NCBI RefSeq assembly: GCF_001411555.2
Contig: NC_049905.1
Location: forward strand, 3,162,001 to 3,226,000
From: Juglans regia
Lineage: Eukaryota > Streptophyta > Magnoliopsida > Fagales > Juglandaceae
DNA length: 64,000 nucleotides
Direction: 5' to 3'
Both the position numbers and the translations under genes were made by a program. The notes under the pieces are model-generated. The model ran no database searches. It had not been told where the DNA came from and was given only the letters and a program-made list of their open reading frames with translations. Shown here one piece after another: positions 11,976 to 23,839 of this stretch; the first letter of the stretch is position 1, and every line of letters starts with the position of its first letter.

Positions 11976-14051
11976 TCACCAATAATCTCTGCATGAACAT
12001 GAACCATCAAAGAAACTATGAAATCGGTTGTTGTCCCGAACAATTATCTCTCTTCCTGTAAATTTCGAAATCAGCTTTATGGCCTCATGGCAATCACCGC
12101 AGACACGGAGGTTTTTAACCACTCGAATCACATCTTTTGAAGATGTACTAATTAGACCAAATGCAATAGCCAGCTTCTCACTATGACAACCAAGGAAATG
12201 TTCCTTCTCCTCCTCTTCAACGTCGAACAGGACAAAATCTGTACTTGGAACATAGCCTGCTGCTTTCAATTCCATAGCCAATTCATTGAGTTTTGCGTAT
12301 ATCTTTTCTGACAAGTAGTGAGACTTGTCTCCCACGAGAAATTCATGAACAACCCCATCTACTTCAATCCAACTACATCCTGGTATCTTTTGGATCCCCT
12401 TTTCATTCATGGTCGACCTCAGCTCTGCTGCTTCATCCCATCTATGGCTTACTGAATAAATATTTGATAAGAGAACATAATTTCCTGAGTTCCATGGTTC
12501 TAACTGAATGAGTTTCTTCAATACATGTTCTGCCAACTTGGTGTTTCGATGTAGCCTGCATCCACTTAACAAAGCTCCCCAAACAATAGCATTGGCCTCC
12601 ATGGGCATACTTGTTATCAATTGATGAGCTTCATCTAGTAATCCTGCACGACCTAGAAGATCCACCATACATCCATAATGCTCGATTGTAGGTGTCACGG
12701 AAAATACAAGGTTCATGCTATTGAAATATCGACGACCCTCATCAACTAGACCCGCATGGGTACACCCACAGAGAAGGCCAATGAAAGTGTTTCCATCAGG
12801 CTGAATCCCAGTTTTCTCGATTTGGGCAAATAGTCCAAATGCGGCTTTGACATGCCCATTCATACTAAGCCCTGATATGATGGCATTCCAGACAACTCGG
12901 TCTTTTTCCTTCATCCCTTTAAAGACTTCCCAGCCTTGCACCATGCTCCCACATTTTACATACATATCAATCAATGCTGTACCAAGAACAGGGTTAGTTA
13001 AAAACTCATTCCTATCCATCAGCCCACTTGCCCAGTTCCCCAAGTCTAGCGCACCTAACCTTGCACAAGCAGAAAGAACTCCAACCATTGCATAACGATC
13101 AGGTTTCAGGTTTTCTCTCCGCATCTGGAAGAAAAGGTCCAGAGCTTCTTTAGGGAGTCCATTTAGAGCATAATTCTGAATCATAGTGCTCCATGTAACT
13201 ATATCCTTCTCGCCCATCCTGTCAAAGACACACCGCGCTTTCTCCATGTCTCCACACTTGGCATACATGTCCACTAAAGAAGTAGCCACAAACACATTCC
13301 TCCCCATGCCAATCTCTGCCATATATCCATCTATCCACGCTCCACTTCTTAAGTCCCCTAGTTGAGTGCATGCGGACAAAACCTTAACAATGGTAAAGCT
13401 GTCAGGCAGCAAGCCCATCTCTAGCAACATCCGAAACATGTCAATAGCTTCCCCATACTGACCAACACCAATGTACCCACTAATGATTGCAGTCCAACAG
13501 ACAACATTCTTCTCCGGAATATCGTCGAAAATCTTACGTGCGTGTCCCATATAGCCACAACTAGCATACGAGCAGAGCAAACTGGTTTTCACATAGACAT
13601 CGTCGTCGAACCCCTCTTTCACCACAAGGGTATGAATCTTCACCCCCAGTTGAAAATCCAAAAGTCTCGCGCACGCCTTAAGAACAAAAGGAAAAGTGAA
13701 ACAGTTGGGCAAGAATCCCTCTCTCCGCATCATAACATAATATTCAATGGTATCATGGAAGCAGTCGTTGGAAACCAATCCCCGAACCATCGTGTTCCAG
13801 AGAAAAATGTTGGGTTCTTTGGCTTGGTCGAATACAATCTGCGTGTAATGTGTTTCACCAAGATGCAAGCCGCAGCGCAAGACCATGTTGAGGAGATAGT
13901 TGTCCTCGTCGAGGCCAAGACGGAGAATGCGGGCGTGGACGTGCTTGAGGTGTTTGAAGGAGTTGAAGCCTTGAAGGAGGGTTTGCTTGATCTCCAAGAC
14001 CTTGGAAAATGTTATAGAGGTTGGGTTGGCGAAGATGGCCATGACCCTCAC
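11976..14051 (-). CDS. DYW-class pentatricopeptide repeat protein
   Basis: A single uninterrupted 691-codon frame without introns, as usual for PLS-class PPR genes. A short N-terminal region is followed by tandem PLS repeats from about residue 50 to 500 ([39 protein letters not shown] are typical). Then come the E/E+ region ([29 protein letters not shown]) and a DYW deaminase domain at about 600-691. The zinc/deaminase signature is complete: [20 protein letters not shown] and the terminal CSCRDYW. Such proteins edit C to U at specific sites in mitochondrial or plastid RNA; the target site and organelle cannot be read here. A second ATG at codon 4 is an alternative start. It overlaps no other gene and looks functional. 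Confidence 0.96.
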   Translation of the reverse strand: MRVMAIFANPTSITFSKVLEIKQTLLQGFNSFKHLKHVHARILRLGLDEDNYLLNMVLRCGLHLGETHYTQIVFDQAKEPNIFLWNTMVRGLVSNDCFHDTIEYYVMMRREGFLPNCFTFPFVLKACARLLDFQLGVKIHTLVVKEGFDDDVYVKTSLLCSYASCGYMGHARKIFDDIPEKNVVCWTAIISGYIGVGQYGEAIDMFRMLLEMGLLPDSFTIVKVLSACTQLGDLRSGAWIDGYMAEIGMGRNVFVATSLVDMYAKCGDMEKARCVFDRMGEKDIVTWSTMIQNYALNGLPKEALDLFFQMRRENLKPDRYAMVGVLSACARLGALDLGNWASGLMDRNEFLTNPVLGTALIDMYVKCGSMVQGWEVFKGMKEKDRVVWNAIISGLSMNGHVKAAFGLFAQIEKTGIQPDGNTFIGLLCGCTHAGLVDEGRRYFNSMNLVFSVTPTIEHYGCMVDLLGRAGLLDEAHQLITSMPMEANAIVWGALLSGCRLHRNTKLAEHVLKKLIQLEPWNSGNYVLLSNIYSVSHRWDEAAELRSTMNEKGIQKIPGCSWIEVDGVVHEFLVGDKSHYLSEKIYAKLNELAMELKAAGYVPSTDFVLFDVEEEEKEHFLGCHSEKLAIAFGLISTSSKDVIRVVKNLRVCGDCHEAIKLISKFTGREIIVRDNNRFHSFFDGSCSCRDYW

Positions 14052-14106
14052 TGTCGCTGTTGGTGACGCCTCTTCTCATCGATAGAGTGAATGCAATCTC
14101 AGGCAA

Positions 14107-14818
14107 CCTTCAGCCAACATGTTGTGCTGGCCGACAATGGGAGGCAATGTCAAAACGAATTACATAGTTATTGAAGTATAAAAGCAATAAGAGCAAGCAT
14201 CCACAAAATTAGACAGAAAAGACTAACAAGTAACAAACTTTCACGTGTTTAATATTTTCATCCCAACTCCATTACATGCTCAAATTCAAAGAATGTTAGA
14301 AGATTAATAAAATGGCATGAAAACTTATCACTTGAACAACACAAGTGAAGCCACTCCATTCCATCCACTCCATTGCAATCCAAATAGGCTTTCGCCCAAC
14401 CAACAAACCAAACATACAGCATGCTTGCTGCCCAAAGGAATTTTAATTCATTTATCACTTGATCCCAAGCTAAATCCATCACACAATCCATTGTTCATGC
14501 ATAATACACTCAACATATTCAAATCTGTCAAATTCTTGGACCTCATGGTCCTCATATAAATTCCAATCTATAAACCATTGTACTTAAGTAAAATCTAACC
14601 AACTCTTCAACTAAATCAATATTCGCATATAAGTTAAATCCATTATCCATTTAAACTCAATATCCAACAAACCCAAATAATTACATAGCTTCACAAATCT
14701 CAAACCGATAGAATCATCAACACATTCTAAAGGTGAAAGAGGCATAATAGCTTAAGATTTTAAACAAATTATAGGTATGGAGAAGTGAGAACAATGGAAA
14801 CATAAAGGTCTGCCATAC
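14107..14818. other. Spacer between PPR gene and TPR gene remnant
   Basis: This is the 5' flank of the PPR gene. I searched both strands for the missing 3' exons of the TTC33-like gene and found none. An open frame at 14258-14491 (-) has no similarity I recognise. Confidence 0.5.
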
Positions 14819-15875
14819 CTCAGCCCATGATGGCTCCAATTCGGTAGCACCTGCAAGATAAATTTTTTAAATAATCATGATAACTGCATACTAAAATTGT
14901 AGAAAAGAAAAACAAAATTTCGGACCTATAAGGAAAACAAAATTCAGTTTTAAGATTGCATAAGAAAAAAAAAGTTGCTGTCATTTATAATCGAGCTATC
15001 ATGCATTATGAATAATAAAAAATGCAGAATTGACTAGTTCTCACGAGTGGCTGCCTTCAAACTGTTCCATGAGTCTCCGATTTCAAGCAAAATCTGAGCT
15101 TTTTGTTCTTGTAAAACTGCAAGTTCGGGCATCAAGGTAAGAGCAGCCTCCCATTTTCCTAGTGCTTCCCGGTATTTCCCATCCTCCAAGGAAAAAAAAA
15201 TGCTATGAGAATTAAGCCATGAATTCGTGTAGCATAACACAAATAGCAACAGGCAAAAGAATTAAATTAACACGAGAATCGTGGTAAACGTTTCAATATC
15301 ATTCGAAAACGGGGGAAAATTGATCACCAGCCGTGGGAGAGTGGATTTCGAAAAAACCCAATCAGAATTTAATAAAGAGAACCATTTCTCGAAAAGACAC
15401 TCAACACAAGTAAATCTCCACAGCTGGTACCGAGCTAATTCAATCACCAAAACCCATTTCTATCAAGATTGGGGCTTTTTTTGTTTAATTAGCTAACTGG
15501 GTATATTCTCATCACTAAAATTGAGAAATAATTACATATCTAGAACCAAGATCTAGAAAATCACAATAAAAGAGGGGGATTTAAAGTTTTGGGGGATACC
15601 TCGGCGAGCTTATTTCCCTGCGTCTGAAAGGACTGGGCATGTTGCTTGGAGTCCGATGAATTAGAGGCATCGAGAGAAGCTAATCCCTCACTACCGTTCT
15701 CCCTTTTTTTAAGTTGTGTATTGCTGCTGTTATTAGCTTCGTCGTCTTCCTGATGATACTCAAAAGGGAGCTTTGGGAAGTTTGATACGGCGTCCGCTGG
15801 AGGGAGGAGGAGGAGGTGGCCGGCGAGGTGGGGTCGTTGGCGACGGGCTGTGCGCTGCGGAGGCTTGAGGGAGAA
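14819..15875 (-). pseudogene. TTC33-like TPR protein gene, truncated at both ends
   Basis: Three minus-strand exons join in frame: about 15875-15600, 15183-15045 and 14850-14819. They encode a linker (FPKLPFEYHQEDDEANN ... QSFQTQGNKLAE), a TPR (DGKYREALGKWEAALTLMP, then LQEQKAQILLEIGDSWNSLK) and the start of the next TPR (RATELEPSWAE). Family members continue with an AWITLGRAQLNFGEPD-like exon and a C-terminal tail. Those are absent before the PPR gene. At the 5' end the frame stays open, but no ATG occurs on this strand between about 15780 and 16020, where a transposon-like segment begins. Remaining splice sites are good. I read it as a relic that lost its start and last exons, though a distant 3' exon cannot be excluded. 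Confidence 0.72.
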
Positions 15876-15929
15876 GAGGGATTGGGGGGGGATGGAGGGA
15901 AAGGAATAAGGGGAAACGGGTTTAAAGAT

Positions 15930-16392
15930 ATTGTTTTTTGCCGCGAATTACTATCGCCGCAAAATCTGAGTAACCTGATATTAAAAAAAAATAATAATAC
16001 AGATAAGTTTATTTGCGGCCCAAAATAGTCGCCGATAAGAGCTTAAAACTGCGTGGCAGAAACTAATAACCCACGAGAGCAAAATATTACTTAGTAAGAT
16101 AATTGGCGGCGATAAAACGTCGCTGCAAAAAGTTTAAAACCTTGTCGCAATAAAATTAACCCATGAAAGTGAAGTATATTTGGTAAATTTATTCACGACG
16201 ACTTTTTATCGACGCAAAATGAATTTATTTTGTCACAATTTTTTTTTTCTTTTACAAAATTTACTATCTCGTGGCAAAATGCTTGTTTTTTTTCCCACAA
16301 ATAATTTCGCTTCATCAGCACACTATTTGTCCCAAACGTATATCTTGAAAAAATAATTTGTGGAAAAACTCCATATTTGTTGTAGTATACAA
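15930..16392. mobile_element. CACTA-like transposon fragment
   Basis: The segment has repeated, variably oriented words such as cgccgcaaaat, ggcggcgataaaacgtcgc and gacgactttttatcgacgc, typical of CACTA subterminal arrays. It closes with tttgttgtagta, close to a CACTA terminus (expected ...TTGTTGTAGTG). The other terminus is not seen. It abuts exon 1 of the TTC33-like remnant and may have removed its start codon. Confidence 0.5.
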
Positions 16393-16730
16393 AATACTTT
16401 TTAATTTCAAATCTTTAATTTTTTTTTATCTAATCAATACAATATTCAAAACACAAAAAATATTACTATTTTTTAAAATTTTAAAATAAAAATAATATTT
16501 AAACAATTTTTTAACTTTATAATATCTGTTTTCAAAATTTTCTCTCTCATTTCTCAAAACTTAATAAAATATCTTAAGTTAAACTATTTTATTATTATTC
16601 ATTGATATACTGAGATATTCTAAGTCGATAAAACAAAATAGAAAAAGGTTGAAGAATTAGAAGATGGTGTACTTTTTCCATACTTGATTTGTCGTGGAAT
16701 CTCACTTTTTTTTCTATTAGATTTTCAAAA

Positions 16731-16898
16731 GAGTAATACTACTCATTATTTATTTTTTTATCATCTTCTTATCATCTTATGATGTGATATTAAATGATTG
16801 GAAACTATTTATTATATTTTATTTATGAATCTATCATTTAATGCAATATCATAAAATGATTAGAGCATGATTAAAAAAAAAATGATGAGTATAAATTT
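16731..16898. mobile_element. MITE with gagtaatactactcat terminus
   Basis: Begins gagtaatactactcattat and ends around aaaatgatgagtataaat, with inner words (tatcatcttatgatgtgatattaaatg) repeated in inverted form. The same family occurs at 57531-57680, and probably near 10790-10925. Confidence 0.55.
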
Positions 16899-17042
16899 TC
16901 TTTTCATAAATTGTTGCTTTGAGATAATTAGATTATAATTACCATTTTGGTCGCTGGCATAGGCATGCACTGGAAAGCGGGTTTTGGATATCTCTATTGC
17001 CTACGTTAATGGATTTTATGAGTGAGCGGTTATTAGTCATTT

Positions 17043-17866
17043 AGGGATGCAAATAAACAAAGTAGGTAGTGAATAGCTCGACATCGGCTCGTGTATACTC
17101 GATTCGAACTTGGTTCATTTAATAAATGAGATGTTCATAAACACTATTATAGGTTCAAATATTATATGAACAAAACTCGTATAAACTCAGTTCGACTCGA
17201 TTTAGACTTGTGAACAAAATTCGTATAAACTCGACTTGACTCGTTTAAACTGAAGCTCGTAATATGTTTTATATATGTATGCGTTATGTATATTACATGT
17301 TAGTTATATTTTATATACTTAATTATATATTATTAATTTATTTATAGTTTACCTTATTTAATATATATATATATATATATATACATGTTATGTTCCAAAA
17401 ATGTGTAGAGGATAATTTATATAATCATATATCATAAGACTACAACTATTGATTTATTATATTATCTATATGTATTAAATAGTTTAATTTATTACATTTG
17501 TCGTATGTATTATTCTTTTAATTTATAACTATAAGTTATTTTTATAAAAAAAACTATACCATAAGAATTTTGAATCAAAATTATTTGGTTGAATAGTTAA
17601 AAACTTAAATAGTTTTTTTTTTTTTTGTAAAATTTAAAATCTTTTTATTAATCAAAAGATAAGATTAAGAAGTTTCAAAATAAAAAATTAAGTTTGAGTT
17701 CAAGCTACTCGAGCTCAAGTTGAATTCAAACAACATTAATGGTTAACGAACAGAGTTCGAACAAAGATATTTGAGTTTTACTAGCCAAGTTCAAACGAGC
17801 AAACATGTTAATCGAGCACAAGTACCTTTGTTCGAATTCGACTCGATTTGGTTCGTTTGCAACTCT
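17043..17866. mobile_element. hAT-type MITE with 8-bp target-site duplication
   Basis: 824 bp, beginning AGGGATGCAAA and ending TTTGCAACTCT (imperfect inverted repeats). It is flanked by identical agtcattt (17035-17042 and 17867-17874). Subterminal regions are rich in ctcg/cgag and 'gttcga' words in both orientations; the centre is AT-rich with a (TA)n run near 17370. No open frame. Confidence 0.75.
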
Positions 17867-18012
17867 AGTCATTTATTCTCCATGATCATCAACATGCATT
17901 GTAAAAACATGTTCTTCATTTTTTTCACTCAATATTACAAAAATTCCTAGAAGGGAAAATACATGAAAAATAAGATCAGCTAGCAACAAGGTTAATCTCT
18001 TGTTAACGTCCC

Positions 18013-18482
18013 TTGTTGCAAATAAGTATCTCACAAAGCTCTTCGAGTCGATCCTCTAGTCTTTCGATCGACTCTTGTATCGGCGTAATTTGTGTAGCTA
18101 TGCGTAAATCGATCTCAATTAACATAGCGTTAAACCAGGTTGTATCTGATCTTCACTTGATGAGGTCGTACCAACTTTTTGTGTCGATGGATAGGGGTGT
18201 GGTCTCCCCATTTGAATAATTGGCATTGTCTAACGAATTGGCTCCATAGGCTGGTGTCCTTGTTCATTTGATTGATCTTCCTTGATGAGGTTGCACCAGC
18301 CTATTGTGTCGATGGATCGAGTAGTGGCCTAGTCTGACTAATTCCCATAGTCGAGTGAATTGGCTTCATAGGTTGGTGTCCCTATTCACTTGATCGATCT
18401 TCACTTGATGATGTTATACCATCCTATTATGTCGATGGATGGAGTAGTGTCCTAGTCTAACTAATTGGCATAGTTGAGTGAA
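18013..18482 (-). pseudogene. Relic of a 'putative plant transposon protein' 3' end, with 124-bp tandem repeats
   Basis: On the minus strand this matches the 3' part of the relic at 26726-27690 (the coiled tail and the Q/S-rich segment), with many changes. The first part, 18013-18158, aligns once. After it, a segment starting tgatgagg is present three times (starts 18159, 18283, 18406; period about 124 bp), whereas the related copy has it once. No continuous frame survives. Confidence 0.7.
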
Positions 18483-18542
18483 TGTTAGGGTTCTTGGCGG
18501 CGAAGGGAAAAACAGATTGGGAAACCCTAACTGGAAGAACTA

Positions 18543-18872
18543 AGGCTGCGTTTGGTTCCTTGACCGAACTCAAGTTCAATTCAGATTTAGACCTCTTCTA
18601 ATATCCAAACACCAAACTTTCAAATAATTAAACTCATCTGAACTCAAAACCTCTTTACACGTGGAACCCATAATCTTTTTCAACTCAACACCTTTTTATA
18701 CGCGGGACCCACAACTTTTTTCAACTTTTCATAAATACATCTAAACTCATCTTAACATCCAAACACATCTAAACTCATCTTAGGTGGGCCCCACATAACT
18801 CACTTCACCATCTCAACTTACTACTATTTATAGAAAACTCAACTCAGCTCAACATCTAAACACAACCTAAAG
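18543..18872. mobile_element. MITE ('gcgtttggtt' family)
   Basis: Begins gctgcgtttggttcc and ends acacaacctaaagc, an imperfect inverted pair. The interior has repeated aactcatct/acatccaaacac words. A second copy lies at 50866-51160. Probably Tourist/PIF-like, but no clear target duplication was checked. Confidence 0.55.
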
Positions 18873-19138
18873 CATTCAAGTGAACTGAAGTGATAACTAA
18901 AGTGAAGACTTGTCGTAGTTGATGAATAACTCGAAACGGTGCATTGAGGGGATGGAAGAAATGGTGCGTGGCGAGCTGGCTAGATGCAATCTTCAGGAGC
19001 CTTAAACGATGCGTTTTAATTTTGAGCGCTACGTCTCATTAACATAAAATGCTGCATTTATATCCTATGACAGAAGGAGTTTGTTCCTGCTGTCAGTATA
19101 TTTCTTGCTATTTTCTGTTAGGAAATTGTCAGGTCACA

Positions 19139-20026
19139 GCATTAAACCTTACTCTTCCTTAGCAAGATAAGCATAATTCCAAGAATTGACTTTTATTAGA
19201 GAGAGATGCAAGACTAGAGCGTGTAAAAAATGAAGATTTACAAAGAGGAAAGCTCCTCATCCACTTAGGGGGTGAACCAAAGGAAATTGAAGACATTTGG
19301 CCTCTTTCAATACTATATCAAAAAAAAGAAAACATATGATAAATCAAGTGTAACTCAAGAAAAGTTCAGTCAAGTTTTCTCCTTGCATTATCTTTTATGA
19401 TTCCTAAATACATTTTGCTAAATCCTTCCTCTTTATTTTCGTTTTGGATCCATCAAAACAAATTGGAGAACTTACTCAAACCTTTGTTATTTCAAGGTTG
19501 AGTTAATAAAACAAAATTAACCATCCAAAAAGAAAGAAGCCCAACCCAGAGGACCTCAATTTACACACACAAGCAACATCATCAAATTCAAACTTCATTC
19601 AATCAAGAAAATAGCATATAGATCGCTCTATATTTCATCTTAAAAAACATATCAAGCCTTGCATGCCTAAGAAAAAAGGAAGAAATAGATGGAATTTTTA
19701 ACCCCGAATTAACCGAACATGTAAAATAGAATGCCCAAAAAATCCTTGGCCATAGGGGGAAGAATCCATTAAATGAAATCCAGATTTGACATGTAAAGAA
19801 GAAGTTGGGTTGGGTACCTAAGACATGACTACAAATTTTTGAAGAAACTAAGTTGAATAACTACGAAGGCTAGAGACTATTTGTTGTGGTTTTCTCTGGT
19901 ACAAGAAAGCTTAGGGGTCTGGGTTGATTTGTATAGAGAAGAGAAATGAGAGCTCTTGGTGTTGGATTCAAATGGTTGAGGTGTGGAAGAAAAAACGGGA
20001 TAATATATCATAATAAGTTTGGGAAA
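19139..20026 (-). pseudogene. Duplicated 5' half of the CCH copper chaperone gene (copy 2, first part)
   Basis: Closely similar to 4718-5570: CCH intron 1, coding exon 1, 5' UTR and promoter, on the same strand. Exons 2 and 3, with the metal site and tail, were not included. In exon 1 (ATG at 19826-19824) the third codon has become TAG at 19820-19818; the donor GT next to it is intact. The TATA region is also substituted (tttgtata for tttatata). The duplicate continues beyond the insertions at 20027-21830 up to about 22161. It cannot make a copper chaperone. Confidence 0.85.
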
Positions 20027-21022
20027 ATCAACTGGAACTCCCTCCCCACAAAAAGCAATATTGCCTCTTGCCTCCAATTTCCAACCACAACTGATACCTC
20101 TTGCCCAATAGTCCATTCCACCCCCGACACACTAGAGCACATCTTCCTTATTTGCCATTTATCCCATGTTATTTGGCATCAATCCCCATGGCCCCCCAAC
20201 ATTGAAACATTCTCAACTAAACCCATACAAAACTGGATCAACCTGATAATTTCCCCCAATCTCACTTTAAACATCTCCCCCGACCAAACCCATCCCTTCC
20301 AAATATTTGTCTTCATAGCCATGGATCAAACTTGGATGCACCACAACAAAGCCAACCTAGGACAAACAATCCCTTCAGCCTTAGAGATCTCAAACCTAGT
20401 CAACCGCCTTTCTGTAGAACGCATAACAGCCTGGCAACAAAAGCCAAAAAACCTCAATCACGCAACTTGGTTAGCCCCTCCTTTCGACTTCATGAAGGTC
20501 AATTATGATGTAGCAATTCGGGAAAAAATCACCATTATTGCAGGCATATGCATCAACTCAAGAGGAGAAATTCTTAAGTCATGGGCAAAAAACATCCAAG
20601 CATCTACCTCTCTTTATGGTGAAGCACAAGCAGCATTTCTGGCAATCAAAGAAACTATGGCGCACAAAGCTCAATTTATTTTCCTAGAAGGCGACTCTCA
20701 ACTCATACACAAAGCCATCAGTGATAACCACGAAGATATTAATTGGTCCATCCAAAACATCATTGAGGATTATTGACATCACATCAGTCAGTTCACAGAC
20801 TGGAGATCCTTATATGTCCCTAGAAGTGCCAACCATAAGGCACATGAGCTTGCTCAAATGGTTGCTAACTCATTACGCATTACTCAGGATCTTGTCACTC
20901 ATGACTCTCTCTATTGGTCTCATACTTGATTTGACCCCATAGCTTTTCTTTATGCTCTGTAATAACTCTGTAACTCTGTATTTTCTTTTGTTTAATATAT
21001 GTTTGGTTTGAGAAAAAAAAAA
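20027..21022 (+). mobile_element. LINE 3' end with zf-RVT and RNase H-like domains
   Basis: An open frame runs to a TGA at 20774-20776 and continues in the same frame after it to a second stop near 20930, so one nonsense codon interrupts it. It begins in a zf-RVT-like region (KINWNSLPTKSNIA, then LEHIFLICHLSHVIW). It continues into an RNase H fold with the expected acids: NYDVAI, YGEAQAAFLA, EGDSQLI and, after the stop, RSANHKAHELA. This is the usual C-terminal end of plant L1-type LINEs. A poly-A run near 21011-21020 marks the 3' end. Imperfect flanking repeats (aagtttggga before, aagttcggga after) look like an aged target duplication. The reverse transcriptase part is missing: a typical 5'-truncated insertion. 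Confidence 0.8.
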
Positions 21023-21370
21023 GTTCGGGAGAAACTCTTGTTGCAATTGCCTGGAGGAATCCCCACATAACCGGCATGCCTTTTAATAAAAATTTTGATT
21101 TTTTTACCTCTCCATTTCGTTCTCCCTCTCTATCAATTATTTACAGAAAGCAACATAAAAACTGTTGTGATGCCGCCTATCGCATTTCTCACCCCATTTT
21201 CTTGGAAGGTGATTGGGTTCGGGTTGAGTGCATAGTGTTGTCTCTACGTCTTCCTTCCAAGCTTTCAAAATGGACGCAGATATTGAAAGTTGCAAACTTG
21301 GTAGGTGCTTGGGTTCGGGTTGAGTATAAAAACTTTTCTCACCCCATTTTCTTTCTTTCTTTAAGCTCGG

Positions 21371-21432
<62 letters not shown>

Positions 21433-21837
21433 GTGGGTCCTTTGCATTATATTCTAAGAGTCTCAGTTCACTCACTTTCTTGTATTTGGACTGTTAGAAA
21501 CTTGCTGTTGATTTGGTTGTATCAAGGAAGAAACGGTGTAAATGCAGAAGAATTACTGCGATAGGGGCTAAGAATGCATGCAAAGTATTTGATAAATTGT
21601 CAAAGAAAAAATCACTAACTGGTTTAGTCATGGGAGACTCACCGATAAAATTTTTTCCATCAACCTCACAGTCTGTATTAATAGTCTGTGCTACTTTCTC
21701 TTCTTCATATCGTCTTTCGTCTTTCGCCTTTTATTTTTTAATTTTTTCGTCTGAAGTAGTCAACTGATTACATCGTGATTTCCCATTGCGGTTGTACGCA
21801 GAAGAACTCATAGATTTATTACCCACGACATAACGTA
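21023..21837. other. Unassigned segment inside the duplicated CCH copy, with a (CT)n tract
   Basis: This about 800-bp segment has no counterpart in the first CCH copy and no recognised domain. It contains two short related stretches ('gattgggttcgggttgagt' near 21210 and 'gcttgggttcgggttgagt' near 21307), which suggests internal duplication, and a long CT tract. Confidence 0.4.
21370..21431. repeat. (CT)n microsatellite, about 60 bp
   Basis: An almost pure run of ct dinucleotides. The open frames spanning it translate to SLSLSL or ERERER and are not genes. Confidence 0.95.
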
Positions 21838-22079
21838 AAAGAATAATGATAGAGTTATTACTCTATTACTACTCATGTACTATCAAATTTATATTTGATT
21901 TTTTTTAATTTTTAATTATACTTAATGATTAAGGAAGTGAGTATTAGTAAACTTATATATTTTTTTAATTTTTTTAGTGATTAAGGATGTTAAAAAAATA
22001 CTTAAAAGAAAATGATAAAAAAATAAAAAAATTGAAATATACTTGAATAGTAGATGGGTAGTGATAGGGTTACTAAGGG
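21838..22079. mobile_element. MITE inserted in the CCH duplicate
   Basis: Relative to copy 1, about 240 bp is inserted between 'cataacgtaaaa' and 'actcgcctttta'. The insert begins agaataatgatagagttatt and ends gtgatagggttactaaggg, with imperfect inverted ends of about 30 bp around an AT-rich core. The first copy gives the empty site. Confidence 0.65.
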
Positions 22080-22339
22080 ACTCGCCTTTTATGTTTAATT
22101 ATTTTTTCCTTTTCTACAGTAATTAACTAGAAATTCAACGTCCTAGATTTTTATTTTTATTATGAGTTATATTTGAGGTGAGCAAGTCTTTCAAACTCAA
22201 TTTGAAAAAACACAGGAGCCACGATTTTTTTTATATAAGTTTTAGATTTATTCCTTTTTAAAAAAAAAAAGAGTTTACGAGACTTACTCATGCATAAATC
22301 ATTTACCCTTAATTAATGGTATGATAGACATTTTCGTGC

Positions 22340-22469
22340 TTATTCGTGGGGATTAGATAATTAAATTCTAGTTGTTTAATTTATATGCTCACGAATAAGG
22401 TTGATTATTCATGGGGATTAGATAATTAAATTATAGTTGTTTAATTTATATGCTCACAAACAAGGTGAT
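22340..22469. repeat. Two tandem copies of a 65-bp unit
   Basis: Units starting at 22340 and 22405 share ggggattagataattaaatt and 'gtttaatttatatgctcac' with few changes. No coding content. Confidence 0.85.
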
Positions 22470-23739
22470 CAAACGCACATGATCGATCACGTTTACTAGT
22501 GTCTACCTTAACTAAGGTCTAATTTAATCAAATGCACATGCGTACGTATTACGCGACGTATTAAAGATTATGATAGCTATTGGGGGTATGCATAAGAGAT
22601 ATGCGGAGAAAAATAAATAATATTTACAGTCATAGAATGCATATGTGTTGTATAATTCTTTTAAAAATAAAAGAGTAAATACAGAATTTATACGAAAAAA
22701 AATAATTAAAAAGTGAATCTCATTATTTTTTAAAACGATTGCACGGTATTTATATACTTCACAAAACATTAATTTATCCAACTTAAGAGATCAAAGTATC
22801 CAATCTAATTAATTTAATTAAGATCTTCAAGTATTACGTCAACATATATCTTAATTTGTATTGAATGCCAATCTGTTGATCTTTTCTGTATAAAAAAAAG
22901 TTTGTGAATGGATATGTTATATTTTAGCACCACCATACAGCATCGTATCTACAGCCGGTGCTGTCAAATCATTAAGAAGACAGAGATATGTCCCAATTAA
23001 TTAATTAGGATATGGAATGGAAAGCATATGTTCTCTTTTAGTGGATCGATGTATCTATCATTCATGCACAATTCACAGACGATGATTTCGTTCTTGCAGA
23101 GCTTATACGCTTCAGCTACCACAAGTTGAATGATCAATACCTTCTTCTCTATATATATTCCCCTTTTTAAAAAGAACAAAAAAAAAAAGAAGAGGACAGC
23201 GACATTTTTGGGTACATTAAGATTCTTGATATTTATACAAAGGGAGATCAATAATGCATGACTAATTATACAAAGTACAGTTGATTACATCATTATTCAA
23301 GTAATATTGATATAATAAAGATAAGTATTACGATAAGCAAAAAATTTTATAAAAATAAATCGATTACGAACTGACATAGATTTATGTAATATGTTGAATT
23401 TACTTTATAATAAAAATAGTTTTACAATCTAATTAACGTTCATAAAATCGTTTTATGATTAAAACATTTCTCAAGTGTGAGTGAGAGAACGGAAAAATAA
23501 TTATGAGAAGTATTTATTGTAATTAGAAAATATATTATAATTATGAGATTGTAGATAATGTCGTTAATTAGTAATGTTCCAAAGAAAACAATCCAAATTA
23601 GAAAAAAAGGTTTTTGTGTTTCTCCAAAGGAGAAGTACCCATTAACGGAGGAATATCAAACAAGTAGCGTAGATTCTCTGCTAAAAAAGAGAAATGATGC
23701 TAATTGTCATCAAGTAGAAATTAAAGGGATCTGCTTATT
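22470..23739. other. AT-rich intergenic stretch
   Basis: No gene is supported. The short frames are AT-rich and lack recognisable domains. The part near 23370 resembles an AT-rich word set also seen near 34850, so it is probably an old dispersed repeat. Confidence 0.5.
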
Positions 23740-23839
23740 CCCTATAAATGTGTCATCGATCGGGCAGACAAACACAAAGCTTATCACATAGAAACAAAAA
23801 TTTAGAGATCATCGAGGTTGAAAGAGGCATTATAGGCAC

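Noticed and set aside
13542..14066. 174-codon frame on the plus strand over the PPR gene
   Set aside because: It is an antisense shadow of a strongly supported DYW-PPR gene and has no domain of its own. The same holds for other frames inside 11976-14106.
14258..14491. Candidate missing 3' exon of the TTC33-like gene
   Set aside because: The translation does not resemble the expected AWITLGRAQL-type TPR, and the phase does not fit.
21076..21564. 162-codon frame across the CT tract
   Set aside because: SLSLSL translation of a microsatellite; antisense frame is ERERER. Not a gene.
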